Origin: Mycobacterium sp. IS-1264
GTDB lineage: Bacteria; Actinomycetota; Actinomycetes; Mycobacteriales; Mycobacteriaceae
Length of the DNA: 64,000 nt
Reading direction: 5' to 3'
Assembly (NCBI RefSeq): GCF_001954195.1
Contig: NZ_MBES01000012.1
Span: forward strand, 1-64,000
In this document: positions 7,599 to 16,850 of the stretch, piece by piece
How the letters are laid out: every line of letters begins with the position of its first letter
Position numbering within the stretch: the first letter of the stretch is position 1
Position numbers and translations under genes: made by a program
The notes under the pieces: model-generated
What the model was told of the DNA's origin: nothing
Seen by the model: only the letters and a program-made list of their open reading frames with translations
Databases searched by the model: none

Positions 7599-10500
7599 CT
7601 CGCCTCCTCCAGCATCGCGACGGCCACCGACAGACAGCGCTGCCTGACCTCTTCCCAGTCCGCCTTGGCGTCTGGTTCAGACCACTGCTCATCGAAATCG
7701 GACGGATGCGGATCTGCGAGCCGACGGACCAACTGGGTGGCAATCCATTGCTGCCTCGGTGGTTGACAACAGTAATACCTGTCGATTCCGGCCAGGACCA
7801 GCGCGGCGGTTTCGGGTTCCAATGTGTCCACCATGTCAGCAAATTCGGCGTAGTCGCGGCTGCTGTTACGGCACATGATCAGGTAGCCCTTGAGGCGCAG
7901 CGCCTCCGCGCCGGTGGGGACCAGCAACCGGTCCCCGGTGGGCAGTTGCACGTTGGTGGTCTCCACCGGGCTGCGTCGCGCGTACCTCGGTTCCTCGCCC
8001 GCGTCGGCGTCGAGGTCGGTCTCCAGCGCGTCGATGGCGACCGAAAGCCGTCCCCGCCACAGGGTGACCGGATGGACCGGCCGGTCGCCCCCGGCGATCG
8101 CCCGGGCGATGCCGTTGCGTGACGCCAGGCCGCCGACCAGCTTCTTGGTGCCCAGGGGACCATTGGTATTGCCGTTGGTGCCGTTCTTCGAATTGGCCCG
8201 GGCCATCCCCTCGGCCTCGTCGCAGATGTCGACCTGGTGGGGGATCTGTCCGGGACCCCGGCCGCGCCTGTCCTGTTCGGGACCGGGTTCCGTCGCCTTG
8301 CCGTTGCGCCCGCACCCGGTGAAGGCCAGCGGATCGGCCACGCAGATCGCGTCGGGCGCCAAGTGCTTCAGTTTTGCCGACGACTTGAGGACCATCCGCA
8401 GGTCCGCACTGGGCGCGGTCAACGCCGAGATGTCGTCGGGGATGACCACGATGTCACTCAGGTCGACCTCGGGCAGCGGCCTGTCGAAGTCCACCGACGG
8501 CAGGACGCGGGACAGCCAGCGGGGCAGCCACCAGTTCCACTGGGCGAACATCGCCATCAGCGCGGGCACCAGGACCAGCCGGACGATGGTGGCGTCCACC
8601 GCGATCGCGACGGCGCACGCCACACCGATCTCGGCCACCAGCGGCATGCCGGCGAACGCGAAGCCGATGAACACCGCGATCATGATCAGGGCGGCGCTCG
8701 TGATCGTGCGCGCGCTGGTGCTCACGCCGTATGCCACCGCGTCGCGGGTATTGCCGGTGCGCAGGAAGCGTTCCCGGATGCGGGTGAGCAGGAAGATCTC
8801 GTAGTCCATCGACAACCCGAAGGTCATCGCCAGCACCAGCGGGGGGACGGTGCTGTCGATCGAGCTGATGTGGCTGAACCCGAGATCGGACAGCCAGCCC
8901 CACTGGAACACCATCACCAGGCTGCCGTAGGCGGCGGCGACGGACAGCAGCGTCATCAGCACGCCTTTGAGCGCCAAGAACACCGAGTGGATCGAGACGA
9001 GCAGCATCACGAACGCGATGAGCGCGACGAAGAGCAGCACCAGGGGCTCGGTCGCCGAGACGCGGTCATCGAAATCTTTGATCAGCGCGGTCGGACCACC
9101 GACGTCCACCCGCGCCGCCCCCTGCTCCTTGGGCAGCTGCGCGCGCATCCAGTCGACGGTGTGCCGCGCGCTCATGTCCTCGGGATCGACCGACAACACC
9201 GCGGACAGCAACGCGCTGTTGTTGTCGTCGGCGAATTGCGGTGGCGCCACCGATATGACCTTGGGCGCCTGGGCCATTCGTTGCCGGATCGCCGCGATCG
9301 CCTGGCCGTGCTCGGGCGCGGAGGCGCTGCCGTCGGGAAATGTGACCAGCACCTGAACCGGGCCCAGGGCGCCGGGTCCGAGCGCTTCGGACGCCGCGCC
9401 GACCCCGGCGCGAATCTCGTGCGAGTAGTCGAATTGGCGCAGCAGGCTGTTGCCCAGCACCATCGATGTCGCCGGCGCCGCCATGACCAGCAGGACGGTC
9501 GAGGCCGCCAGCGCCGAGATCCACGGCCGGCGCATGACCCAGCCGACCCAGCGGTTCCAGAACCGCGATTGCGTGCTCTCCGGCCGCCGCGACCAGTGCA
9601 GCAGGGCCGAGCGCTTGGCGGCCGACCGGCCGAAGGTCGCCAGCACCGCCGGCGTCAGGGTCGCCGACGTCAGCATCGCCACCGCGACGGCCATGATCGC
9701 CCCGCTGGCCATCGACTTCAGCGCCGGGGTGTTGATCAGGTAGATGCCGGTGAGTGAGGCGATCACCGTCATCCCGGACAGCACGACCGCCAGCCCGGAG
9801 GTGGCCATCGCGGCGTCGACGGCTTCGCGCGGCTGTCGGCCGGTACGCAGCTCCTCGCGGAAGCGCATCAAAATGAACAGCGAGTAGTCGACGGCAAGCG
9901 CGATGCCGAACATGGACACCGTCGACGTCACGAACACCGACATCGTGGTGTAGGCCGACAACAGGTAGACCAGGCCCATTGTGACGACGACCGTGCAGAC
10001 GCCCAGGGCTAGCGGAATCGCCGCTGCCGCAAGCGAACCGAACACCGCGAGCAAGACGATCAGAATGATCGGCAGGTTCCACTGTTCGGCCTTGGCGATG
10101 TCGTGTTTGGTGTTTGCCGCCGCCGCGGCGGACAGCGCGCCCTGCCCGATGACGTAAAGCCGGACCCGGCCGTTCGCGGTCTGGCCGGACTGGTCGCCGT
10201 TGATGCCCACCTTTTGGCGTAGCTGCTTGGCGATGTCGCTGGTGCCGGAATTGCGGGAATCCAGCCGCAGCGACAGCACATAAGGCCGGTCGGGTTGCGG
10301 TGGCCGCTGGGTGGGGTTGGGCACCTCCGTCACGCCGGGGAACTCACCGGCGATCTGCCGCAGTTGCGCCACCGCGTCGTTGATGTCTTGGTAGCTGGCG
10401 TCCGGGCGGGGGGCGGCGACCAGGGCCAGGGACGACGCGCCCTGCTCGTGATACTGCTCCTCGAGCTGATCGTGGACCGCCAGCGACTGGGAGCCGGCCA

Positions 10501-10630
10501 CCTCGAAACCGCCGCCGGTGAGATTTCCCGACTGCGTCAGCGCCAGATAGACCGCCGGCACCAACGCCAGCAACCAGCCTGTGAAGACCAACCAGCGGTG
10601 CCTGCGCAGGCTGCGGCTTAGGCGCATCAT
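7595..10630 (-). CDS. mmpL11: RND-family lipid transporter MmpL11
   Basis: A 1011-residue inner-membrane RND transporter, homologue of Rv0202c, which exports mycolic-acid wax esters and related lipids and has been connected with haem uptake. It has the MmpL layout: one N-terminal helix, a periplasmic loop, helices 2-6, a second loop, helices 7-12 and a long cytoplasmic tail. Proton-relay Asp-Tyr pairs are present in both halves (ALAVDYSLFILMRF and GLSMDYEIFLLTRI). The last 250 residues form the cytoplasmic tail specific to MmpL11, with an Asn/Gly-rich linker (NSKNGTNGNTNG). It is longer than the 966 residues of the M. tuberculosis protein, mostly in this tail. Two consecutive ATG codons can serve as start (10630 and 10627), and no strong Shine-Dalgarno sequence is near. 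Confidence 0.95.
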   Translation of the reverse strand: MMRLSRSLRRHRWLVFTGWLLALVPAVYLALTQSGNLTGGGFEVAGSQSLAVHDQLEEQYHEQGASSLALVAAPRPDASYQDINDAVAQLRQIAGEFPGVTEVPNPTQRPPQPDRPYVLSLRLDSRNSGTSDIAKQLRQKVGINGDQSGQTANGRVRLYVIGQGALSAAAAANTKHDIAKAEQWNLPIILIVLLAVFGSLAAAAIPLALGVCTVVVTMGLVYLLSAYTTMSVFVTSTVSMFGIALAVDYSLFILMRFREELRTGRQPREAVDAAMATSGLAVVLSGMTVIASLTGIYLINTPALKSMASGAIMAVAVAMLTSATLTPAVLATFGRSAAKRSALLHWSRRPESTQSRFWNRWVGWVMRRPWISALAASTVLLVMAAPATSMVLGNSLLRQFDYSHEIRAGVGAASEALGPGALGPVQVLVTFPDGSASAPEHGQAIAAIRQRMAQAPKVISVAPPQFADDNNSALLSAVLSVDPEDMSARHTVDWMRAQLPKEQGAARVDVGGPTALIKDFDDRVSATEPLVLLFVALIAFVMLLVSIHSVFLALKGVLMTLLSVAAAYGSLVMVFQWGWLSDLGFSHISSIDSTVPPLVLAMTFGLSMDYEIFLLTRIRERFLRTGNTRDAVAYGVSTSARTITSAALIMIAVFIGFAFAGMPLVAEIGVACAVAIAVDATIVRLVLVPALMAMFAQWNWWLPRWLSRVLPSVDFDRPLPEVDLSDIVVIPDDISALTAPSADLRMVLKSSAKLKHLAPDAICVADPLAFTGCGRNGKATEPGPEQDRRGRGPGQIPHQVDICDEAEGMARANSKNGTNGNTNGPLGTKKLVGGLASRNGIARAIAGGDRPVHPVTLWRGRLSVAIDALETDLDADAGEEPRYARRSPVETTNVQLPTGDRLLVPTGAEALRLKGYLIMCRNSSRDYAEFADMVDTLEPETAALVLAGIDRYYCCQPPRQQWIATQLVRRLADPHPSDFDEQWSEPDAKADWEEVRQRCLSVAVAMLEEAR

Positions 10631-10951
10631 GAACTGCTGGATTTCGGTCTCCCCGGTCTTCTCGCGTAATGCGTGAGGGCGAGAATACCGCAGGAGGCTG
10701 TGGAGTATTGCCGCTTATGTGGTTCCTGAGCTGCGCAGACATCGAAGTTGCCAAGACGCTGCGAAGCCGTTGTGAATCGGTGATCAACCGGGATATCGGT
10801 CACATCCACTGGCAGCCCCGGTACCGGGGATGGCAGGATGTCGCATGCCGCGCGGGGGTCGGGGAACTTCGCGGCGAAATCGGCCTCTCAATCGCAGCGG
10901 TTTGCGACGCGTCAGAAATCGCGAGATCTCGCAAACGCAAAGGAGTTATCC
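10631..10951. other. 321-base divergent intergenic region with palindromes
   Basis: This region separates mmpL11 from the divergent haem-binding gene. I see no convincing ORF. It holds a perfect 14-base palindrome (CCCCGGTACCGGGG, 10816-10829), a perfect 12-base palindrome (GCGAGATCTCGC, 10921-10932), an inverted repeat TTTGCGA (10901-10907)/TCGCAAA (10929-10935) and the Shine-Dalgarno AGGAG (10941-10945). These are candidate regulator sites for one or both genes. Confidence 0.6.
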
Positions 10952-11482
10952 ATGAGGACAGCGACCGCGACCGGACGCCGCAGGATCGTCGCCGTGGTGC
11001 TCGCCACCGCCGCGCCGTGCGCCGCGGCCGCGGTTCTGGCGGGGCCGCCGGCCACCGGTGCCAACGACCCGTGCGCGGCCAGTGAAGTCGCGCGGACGAT
11101 CGGTTCGGTCTCCAAGTCGATGGGCGACTACCTGGACGCGCATCCCGAGACGAACCAGGCGATGACGACGATGCTGCAGCAGCAGGCCGGCCCGCAGTCG
11201 CTGGACTCGATGAAGTCCTACCTCCAGGCCAACCCCAAGGTCGCTCTTGATATGACGTCCATCGCGCAGCCGCTGACCAACGTCTCGACGCAGTGCAAGC
11301 TGCCGATCACGCTCCCGCAGGCGCTGGGCCTGATGCAGCAGGCCCAGGGTGCGACGGGCGGGTCACCCGCCGCGACCGGACCGGTCCCGCCGGCGCCGGG
11401 CGGCGCCCTGCTGCCGGGCGTCACGGTGGGCACCCCGAGCGGGCCGGTGGGCGTCCCGCCGCGGGCGAACAACGTCGGCTAA
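10952..11482 (+). CDS. Secreted haem-binding protein (Rv0203-like hemophore)
   Basis: A 176-residue exported protein. An Arg-rich N-terminus and hydrophobic core (residues 9-30) form a signal peptide, with cleavage plausible before NDPCAASEV. The mature part is a small helical haem-binding domain with a Cys pair (Cys41 and the Cys of STQCKLP). The haem ligand signature of Rv0203, Tyr and His four apart, is present as Tyr60-LDA-His64. A Pro/Gly/Ala-rich tail of about 55 residues is longer than in the 136-residue M. tuberculosis protein. ATG 10952 has an AGGAG six bases upstream. In M. tuberculosis the partners are MmpL3 and MmpL11, both nearby here. Confidence 0.88.
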   Translation: MRTATATGRRRIVAVVLATAAPCAAAAVLAGPPATGANDPCAASEVARTIGSVSKSMGDYLDAHPETNQAMTTMLQQQAGPQSLDSMKSYLQANPKVALDMTSIAQPLTNVSTQCKLPITLPQALGLMQQAQGATGGSPAATGPVPPAPGGALLPGVTVGTPSGPVGVPPRANNVG

Positions 11483-12681
11483 GGGCCGCTTTCCGGATCT
11501 CGATCGGGCGGCGGCAGCGGTCCCTGCAGGGCCGTCTCCGTCGGGTCGGCGGCGAGATCGCCCTGGTGCCGCACGACGGGCAGCGGACCGGTGATCGGTT
11601 CGTCGTCGTCCGAATCGGCGACGTTCTCGGTGCGGAACATGAAGAAGAACACCACCCAGCCGACCGCGGCGATGAGCAACCAGCTGATCAACCGGTAGAT
11701 CAGCATCGCCGAGATGGCACTGGGCAGCGACATGCCGCTGGAGACCAGGCCCGGGACCAGCACCGCCTCGACGACCAGCAGCCCGCCCGGCATCAGCGGG
11801 ATGGTGCCGACCGCCCGGGCCGCCGCGTAGGCGACGGTCAGGCCAGCCACCGATGCGTGGTCGCCGGCCGCGTACGCGGCGAAGCCGAGGCAGGCGACGT
11901 CGGCGATCCAGTTGAACAATGACCAGCCGAACGCCACCCCCAAGTCGCGCCGACCCAGGCTCACCGATTCGAGCTGCATGAGCGTCGCGCGCCACTTCTC
12001 CAGACCGGAGTCGGCCGGCCGCCCCCGAATCGAGTTGACCCACGACAAGACCCGGCTGCCGATGCCGTCGATCAGTTCCGGCCGCGACGCCACCGCCTGG
12101 GCGAGCAGCAGCAACGCGACGAAGCCGCCGAGCGTGAACAGCAGCGAGAACGGGTTGTTCTTCGCGCCCAGCAGGAACGCGCCGCCAAGGCCGAGCAGCG
12201 CCAGCCCCACGGCCTGCAGCACGCCCGACATCACCAGCTGCCAGGACGCTACCACCGTCGAAGCGCCCCAGAGCCGCTGCTGACGGAACAGGAAGGTGGC
12301 CGACAGCACCGGCCCGCCGGGCAGCGTGGTGCTCAGCGAGTTGGCGGCGTAGAACGCGGCCTCCGACCGCAATTGTTTGACGTGCACGCCAGCGGATTTC
12401 AGCAGCGTCCGCTGGATCTGGGCGAAGCTGTGCATCGACGCGGCGGCCGCTGCCACCGCGGCCAGCAGCCACCACCAGTTGGCCTCGTAGACGCTCGCCC
12501 AGGCTTTGGCCAGCTGGTCCCATCCCAGGGCGATCTCGACGGCCAGCACGACCGCGACGGCCGACAGCACCACCCAGCGCAGCCACCAGTACTTCCCGCG
12601 CGGCGTGTCTCCCCCGCGGGCGGGTGGTACCCCCAGCCGAGGGTTGAGTTTGTGGGCGGGTGCGTCCGGCGACACGTGCAT
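11479..12681 (-). CDS. LPG-synthase-TM family membrane protein (Rv0204c homologue)
   Basis: A 400-residue polytopic membrane protein of the UPF0104/lysylphosphatidylglycerol-synthase transmembrane family, with about eight helices starting at residue 32 (WVVLSAVAVVLAVEIALG). Conserved family elements are the NSLSTTLPGGPVLSATFLFRQQ loop and PLMPGGLLVVEAVL. Function is unknown; no catalytic aminoacyl-transfer domain is attached. I placed the start at ATG 12681. TACCCT lies seven bases before GTG 12675, so a leaderless start two codons downstream is also possible. The N-terminal region contains an in-frame copy of a dispersed GC repeat. It converges with the haem-binding gene (4-base overlap) and diverges from the AI-2E family gene. 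Confidence 0.85.
   Translation of the reverse strand: MHVSPDAPAHKLNPRLGVPPARGGDTPRGKYWWLRWVVLSAVAVVLAVEIALGWDQLAKAWASVYEANWWWLLAAVAAAAASMHSFAQIQRTLLKSAGVHVKQLRSEAAFYAANSLSTTLPGGPVLSATFLFRQQRLWGASTVVASWQLVMSGVLQAVGLALLGLGGAFLLGAKNNPFSLLFTLGGFVALLLLAQAVASRPELIDGIGSRVLSWVNSIRGRPADSGLEKWRATLMQLESVSLGRRDLGVAFGWSLFNWIADVACLGFAAYAAGDHASVAGLTVAYAAARAVGTIPLMPGGLLVVEAVLVPGLVSSGMSLPSAISAMLIYRLISWLLIAAVGWVVFFFMFRTENVADSDDDEPITGPLPVVRHQGDLAADPTETALQGPLPPPDRDPESGP
12605..12643. repeat. Dispersed GC repeat, copy 2, inside the Rv0204c-like gene
   Basis: The core TCCCCCGCGGGCGGGTGG-TACCCCCAGC aligns with 53458-53502 (same order TCCCCCGC, GCGGG, GGT, CCCCCA) and more loosely with 862-898. Here it lies in the coding sequence and encodes the Pro/Gly/Arg-rich stretch around LGVPPARGGDTPRG, near residue 20 of the membrane protein. 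Confidence 0.45.
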
Positions 12682-12821
12682 CAGGGTAACCGTGCAGGTG
12701 GCGCCGGAATTGGGGCGAAGCTCCGACCGTGTCGTCGTCGTAACCGGATCGTGCCGCCCGGGTGGTCCGTGGCCCGACCCGCGGACACGTGCGGAGGCGT
12801 TTGGCGGCGGCCCCCGGCGGA

Positions 12822-12827
12822 TAGGCT
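12822..12827 (+). promoter_or_regulatory. -10 TAGGCT, leaderless start of the Rv0205-like gene
   Basis: TAGGCT ends six bases before ATG 12834. No Shine-Dalgarno sequence fits, so the mRNA probably begins at the A of the start codon. Confidence 0.5.
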
Positions 12828-12833
12828 GGCCAA

Positions 12834-13979
12834 ATGCCGGCAAACCCCGACGACGCCGCGGTCGAACCGCTTGTCCGCAGGGCCGCGGCCTGGTCTTGGC
12901 GCTTGCTCGTCATCCTGGCCGCGGTGGTCGCCCTGCTGTGGGTCGTGAAAAGGCTCGAAATCATCGTCGTCCCGGTGTTGCTGGCGTTGATGATCAGCGC
13001 GTTGCTGGTGCCGGCGGTCGACTGGCTGGATCGGCGGGGCCTGCCGCGCGGTGGCGCGGTGGCGCTGGTCCTGCTGGGCGGCTTCGCGATCCTGGGCGGC
13101 ATCCTGTCGTTCGTCATCATCCAGTTCATCTACGGGTTGCCCGACTTGACCAAGCAGGTGGAGCACAGCATCGACTCCACCCGCAGGTGGCTGATCGAAG
13201 GGCCCGCGCATCTGCGCGGCGAGCAGATCGACAACGCGGGAAACGCCGCGATCCAGGCGCTGCACAACAACCAGTCCAAGCTGACCAGCGGCGCCCTGTC
13301 CACCGCCGCCACGGTCACCGAGCTGGTCACCGCGGCGGTGTTGGTGCTGTTCACGCTGATTTTCTTCCTCTACGGCGGCCGCAACATCTGGCAGTACGTG
13401 GTCAAGATCTTCCCGACCGACGTCCGCGAGCGGGTAATGGCCGCCGGCCGCGCCGGATATGGGTCGTTGATCGGCTACGTGCGGGCCACCTTCCTGGTGG
13501 CGCTGACGGACGCGGCCGGTGTTGGCACCGGGTTGGCGATCATGGGCATCCCGCTGGCACTGCCGCTGGCGTCGATCGTCTTCCTGGGCGCGTTCATCCC
13601 GCTGATCGGTGCGTTGGTCTCGGGTCTGCTGGCCGTGGTGGTCGCGCTGCTGGCCAAGGGCATCGTCTACGCGCTGATCACCCTGGGTTTGCTGATCGCG
13701 GTCAACCAACTCGAAGCCCATTTGCTGCAGCCGCTGGTGATGGGCCGCGCGGTGTCGATTCATCCGCTGGCGGTGGTGCTGGCCATTTCGACCGGCGGTG
13801 TGCTCGCGGGGATCGTCGGCGCTCTGCTCGCGGTTCCGACGGTCGCGTTCCTCAACAACGCGATACAGGTACTGCTCGCGCCGGATCCATCCGCCGAGGC
13901 CGAGAAGCAGACCGAGGAGGGCGACGACGGGGGCATCGTCCAGGCCGAACCGGACAGCGCAGACGAACAGTCGGCCTGA
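12834..13979 (+). CDS. AI-2E/PerM family membrane protein (Rv0205 homologue)
   Basis: A 381-residue inner-membrane protein of the AI-2 exporter-like/PerM family (UPF0118). Helices lie near residues 20-60 and 77-105, a coiled periplasmic segment follows ([20 protein letters not shown]), and four to five further helices close with the conserved [25 protein letters not shown] element, the hallmark of the family. The C-terminal 25 residues are acidic and probably cytoplasmic. The transported substrate is unknown. The gene is monocistronic, divergent from the Rv0204c-like gene and convergent with mmpL3, 11 bp from its stop. Confidence 0.9.
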   Translation: MPANPDDAAVEPLVRRAAAWSWRLLVILAAVVALLWVVKRLEIIVVPVLLALMISALLVPAVDWLDRRGLPRGGAVALVLLGGFAILGGILSFVIIQFIYGLPDLTKQVEHSIDSTRRWLIEGPAHLRGEQIDNAGNAAIQALHNNQSKLTSGALSTAATVTELVTAAVLVLFTLIFFLYGGRNIWQYVVKIFPTDVRERVMAAGRAGYGSLIGYVRATFLVALTDAAGVGTGLAIMGIPLALPLASIVFLGAFIPLIGALVSGLLAVVVALLAKGIVYALITLGLLIAVNQLEAHLLQPLVMGRAVSIHPLAVVLAISTGGVLAGIVGALLAVPTVAFLNNAIQVLLAPDPSAEAEKQTEEGDDGGIVQAEPDSADEQSA

Positions 13980-13990
13980 GGGTCGAGGTT

Positions 13991-16801
13991 CTACAAACGG
14001 CCTTCGCGGCGCAGCAGATCCTGCGCGGACAGACCACCGCCGCCGCGGCGGCGCGGCCGCGAGTTGTCGCCGTTGTCGCCGGGGTCGCCCTCTCCGCGGG
14101 CGTTGAGCTTCTCGGTGGCCGGATCCGAGTCGTCGGCCTCCGGCCGCCTGACCGGAGACCCGCCGGCCGGTTCGTTGTTCGGCGGGACCCGCATCGCCTG
14201 CGTCTGACCGGCCGACGGCGACGGGGGACGTGCGGGCGGGGCGGGCTGGGCGGGTCCGCGCCGGTCGGCCGGGCGCGGGGCGCCGGGCACCGAGAGGCGT
14301 GACGTCTTGGCCTCCGTCGCCTGCGCGCTGGGAATGCGTGTGGTGTTCGCACCGGAGGGCAGCTCCGCCGGGCGGGGCCGCGACGGCTCCGGGGGCGGGG
14401 CGGGATGGGTGGGGTCGTGCGGTTGCCGCGCGGGGGCGGCAACCAGGCTGGCCGCGGCGACCGGGGGCCGCCCAGAACGCCCTTCGACGGTGGGCCGCTT
14501 GCGCTCGTCGGGCAGGTCGATCTCGCCCAGCCCGATGCGGTTCTGCAGCTGCCGGGCCCAGCGCGGAGCCCACCAGCAGTCGTCGCCGAGCAGCTTCATC
14601 ACCGACGGCACCAGGAACATCCGGACCACCGTCGCGTCCAGCAGCAGCGCTGCCGCCAAGCCGAACGCCAGGTACTTCATCATCACCAGGTCGGAGAACA
14701 TGAACGACCCGGCGACCACGGCGAGCACCAGCGCGGCGGCCGTGATCAGACGCCCCGTGGTCGCGGTACCGATCCGGATCGCCTCCGCGGTCGACATGCC
14801 GCGTTCCCGCGCCTCGACCATTCGGGACACCAGGAACACCTCGTAGTCGGTGGCCAGGCCGAACCCGACTGCGACGACCAGCGCGATCAGCACCACCATC
14901 AACGGCGTCGGCGTGAAGTTCAGCAACGTCGAGAAGTGCCCGTCGACGAAGATCCAGGTCAGGATGCCCAGCGTGGACCCGAGCGTCAGCGCGCTCATCA
15001 CCACCGCCTTGATTGGCAACACCACCGACCCGAACGCCAGGAACATCAACAGCGTTGTGGCGCCGAGCAATAGGACGAGCATCAGCGGCGCCTTGCTGAA
15101 CAGGCTGTGGATGCTGTCCTGCTCCAGCGCCGGCGTGCCGCCGACCAGAAGAGTCAGGCCCTTCGGCGGCGATATCGCCCGCAGCTCGCTGATCTTCTTG
15201 GCGGCGTCATTGCGATTGGACAGGCCGTTCTGGATCACCCGCACCGACCCGTCCTTGGGCTGCGCAGCCCCGTTCGGCCCGCTGACACAGGGGTTGCCGG
15301 CGATCGTGGGACACGGCCGCTCCTGCCAGGTTTTGTCGGTAAACCCGGTAATCGAAGAGATCCGGTTGCGGATGTCGGCAACCTGCTGATCGGTGACCTT
15401 GCTGCCGTTATCGCTCTTGATCACCATCGTCAGTTGTTCGGTCCGGTATCCGGGAAAGAGCTTGTCGAAGTGCTCCTGCGCCAGACGGACGGAATTGTTG
15501 GGCGGCAGGTACTTCTCGCTCATGCCGCCGAACGACAGGTTGCCGAGCGGGATGACCAGCAGGATCATGCCGACGGCGATCGGGATGGCGAACGCCAGCG
15601 GCCGCTTCATCACGAAGTTGACGAGCTTGCCCCAGAACCCGGCCTCGACCTCCTCGCGGGTCTTGGTCTTCTGCAGCCGGTCGGCGAGCCAGTTGAGGTA
15701 GGCGCGCGAATACTTCCAATTGCGCAGGAACGGGACCCGGAACGCCGTCCGCACGCCCAGCGCGTCGACGTGGCGGCCGAGGATCCCCAGGCAGGCCGGC
15801 AGCAACGTGATCGAGAGCAGCGCCGCAAGCCCGACCGCGGCGAAGATCGCGTAGACCAGCGAATGCACGAAGCCCTGCGGCAACACCAGCAGGCTGGCGC
15901 TCGACGCGATGATCAGCGCCGCGGAGAACGTCACGGTGCGACCGGCCGTCATGACCGTGCGGCGCACGGCGGCGTCGGTGTCGTAGCCCTCGGCGATCTC
16001 CTCGCGGAATCGGCTCACCACGAAAAGCCCGTAGTCGATGGCGATACCGAAACCGATCAGCGAGATCACCGGTTGGGCGAAGAAGTGCACCGGGCCGAAG
16101 ATGGCGACGAACCGCAGGATGCCCAGCGAGCCTGCAATGCTGAGACCGCCCACCATGACCGGCAGGCCGGCGGCGACCGCGCCGCCGAACACCAGGAACA
16201 GCACCACCGTCACTATCGGTAGCCCGATGTATTCCAGAGCCTCTTGGTCGGTGGCGATGGTGCCGGTCAGGGCGTTGGCTATCGGCTCCAGGCCGGCGAG
16301 CTGAACCGTGCCGCCGTCGAGCTTCTGCAGGTCGGGCGCGATGGCCTTGTAGTTGTTGAGGATGCTGTCGTCGTCGTCGCCCTTCAGCGGGATGGAGACG
16401 AACGTGTGCTTCCTATCCTCGGTGGCCATCCCCTTGATCAGGGAGCTCGGGCTGTCGGGCGCCGCGAGCCAGCCGGCCCAACCGACGACCTGATCGGGAT
16501 GGTCGTTCTTGAACTTGTTGAGCTCGCCGACGATTCTGTCCCGCCACGCCGGGTCGTCGACCGATCCTCCGTTGGGGGCGGTGAAGGTGGCCACCACGTG
16601 GCTGGTGCGGTCGCGGCCGTAGGTCTTGTCGCCGAGTACCGACGCCTTCACCGATTGGCTGCCCTCGTCGTAGAAGCCGCTCTGTGTGACATGCTTGCCC
16701 AGGCTCATCCCGAACAGGCCGCCGAGAAGGCAAAGAGCCACCGTGACTCCGATGACGATGTACCGGTAGCGGTACACGGTTCGACCCCACCAGGCGAACA
16801 C
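13991..16801 (-). CDS. mmpL3: Trehalose monomycolate flippase MmpL3
   Basis: A 936-residue RND transporter, homologue of the essential Rv0206c (944 aa), which moves trehalose monomycolate across the inner membrane for the mycomembrane. The short N-terminus VYRYRYIVIG leads into helix 1, and two periplasmic domains follow. The proton-relay pairs are intact: Asp256-Tyr257 in helix 4 (GIAIDYGLFVVSR) and Asp652-Tyr653 in helix 10 (GLATDYEVFLVSR). The cytoplasmic tail from about residue 735 is Pro/Arg-rich and ends in DLLRREGRL. These residues are where MmpL3 inhibitors bind in the known proteins. The probable partner enzyme, the Rv0228-type TMM acetyltransferase, is also in this window at 58617. 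Confidence 0.97.
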   Translation of the reverse strand: MFAWWGRTVYRYRYIVIGVTVALCLLGGLFGMSLGKHVTQSGFYDEGSQSVKASVLGDKTYGRDRTSHVVATFTAPNGGSVDDPAWRDRIVGELNKFKNDHPDQVVGWAGWLAAPDSPSSLIKGMATEDRKHTFVSIPLKGDDDDSILNNYKAIAPDLQKLDGGTVQLAGLEPIANALTGTIATDQEALEYIGLPIVTVVLFLVFGGAVAAGLPVMVGGLSIAGSLGILRFVAIFGPVHFFAQPVISLIGFGIAIDYGLFVVSRFREEIAEGYDTDAAVRRTVMTAGRTVTFSAALIIASSASLLVLPQGFVHSLVYAIFAAVGLAALLSITLLPACLGILGRHVDALGVRTAFRVPFLRNWKYSRAYLNWLADRLQKTKTREEVEAGFWGKLVNFVMKRPLAFAIPIAVGMILLVIPLGNLSFGGMSEKYLPPNNSVRLAQEHFDKLFPGYRTEQLTMVIKSDNGSKVTDQQVADIRNRISSITGFTDKTWQERPCPTIAGNPCVSGPNGAAQPKDGSVRVIQNGLSNRNDAAKKISELRAISPPKGLTLLVGGTPALEQDSIHSLFSKAPLMLVLLLGATTLLMFLAFGSVVLPIKAVVMSALTLGSTLGILTWIFVDGHFSTLLNFTPTPLMVVLIALVVAVGFGLATDYEVFLVSRMVEARERGMSTAEAIRIGTATTGRLITAAALVLAVVAGSFMFSDLVMMKYLAFGLAAALLLDATVVRMFLVPSVMKLLGDDCWWAPRWARQLQNRIGLGEIDLPDERKRPTVEGRSGRPPVAAASLVAAPARQPHDPTHPAPPPEPSRPRPAELPSGANTTRIPSAQATEAKTSRLSVPGAPRPADRRGPAQPAPPARPPSPSAGQTQAMRVPPNNEPAGGSPVRRPEADDSDPATEKLNARGEGDPGDNGDNSRPRRRGGGGLSAQDLLRREGRL

Positions 16802-16850
16802 GTAAGCTCCTTACTGGATCTCTACGGACCCGCGCATTGGGTTCCCAGTC

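Noticed and set aside
10669..11085. 138-aa open frame before the haem-binding gene
   Set aside because: Crosses the signal-peptide region of the real gene in another frame and has no ribosome binding site.
12681..14573. 630-aa open frame opposite the Rv0205-like gene
   Set aside because: Low-complexity Arg/Gln/Asp translation and overlap with three supported genes.
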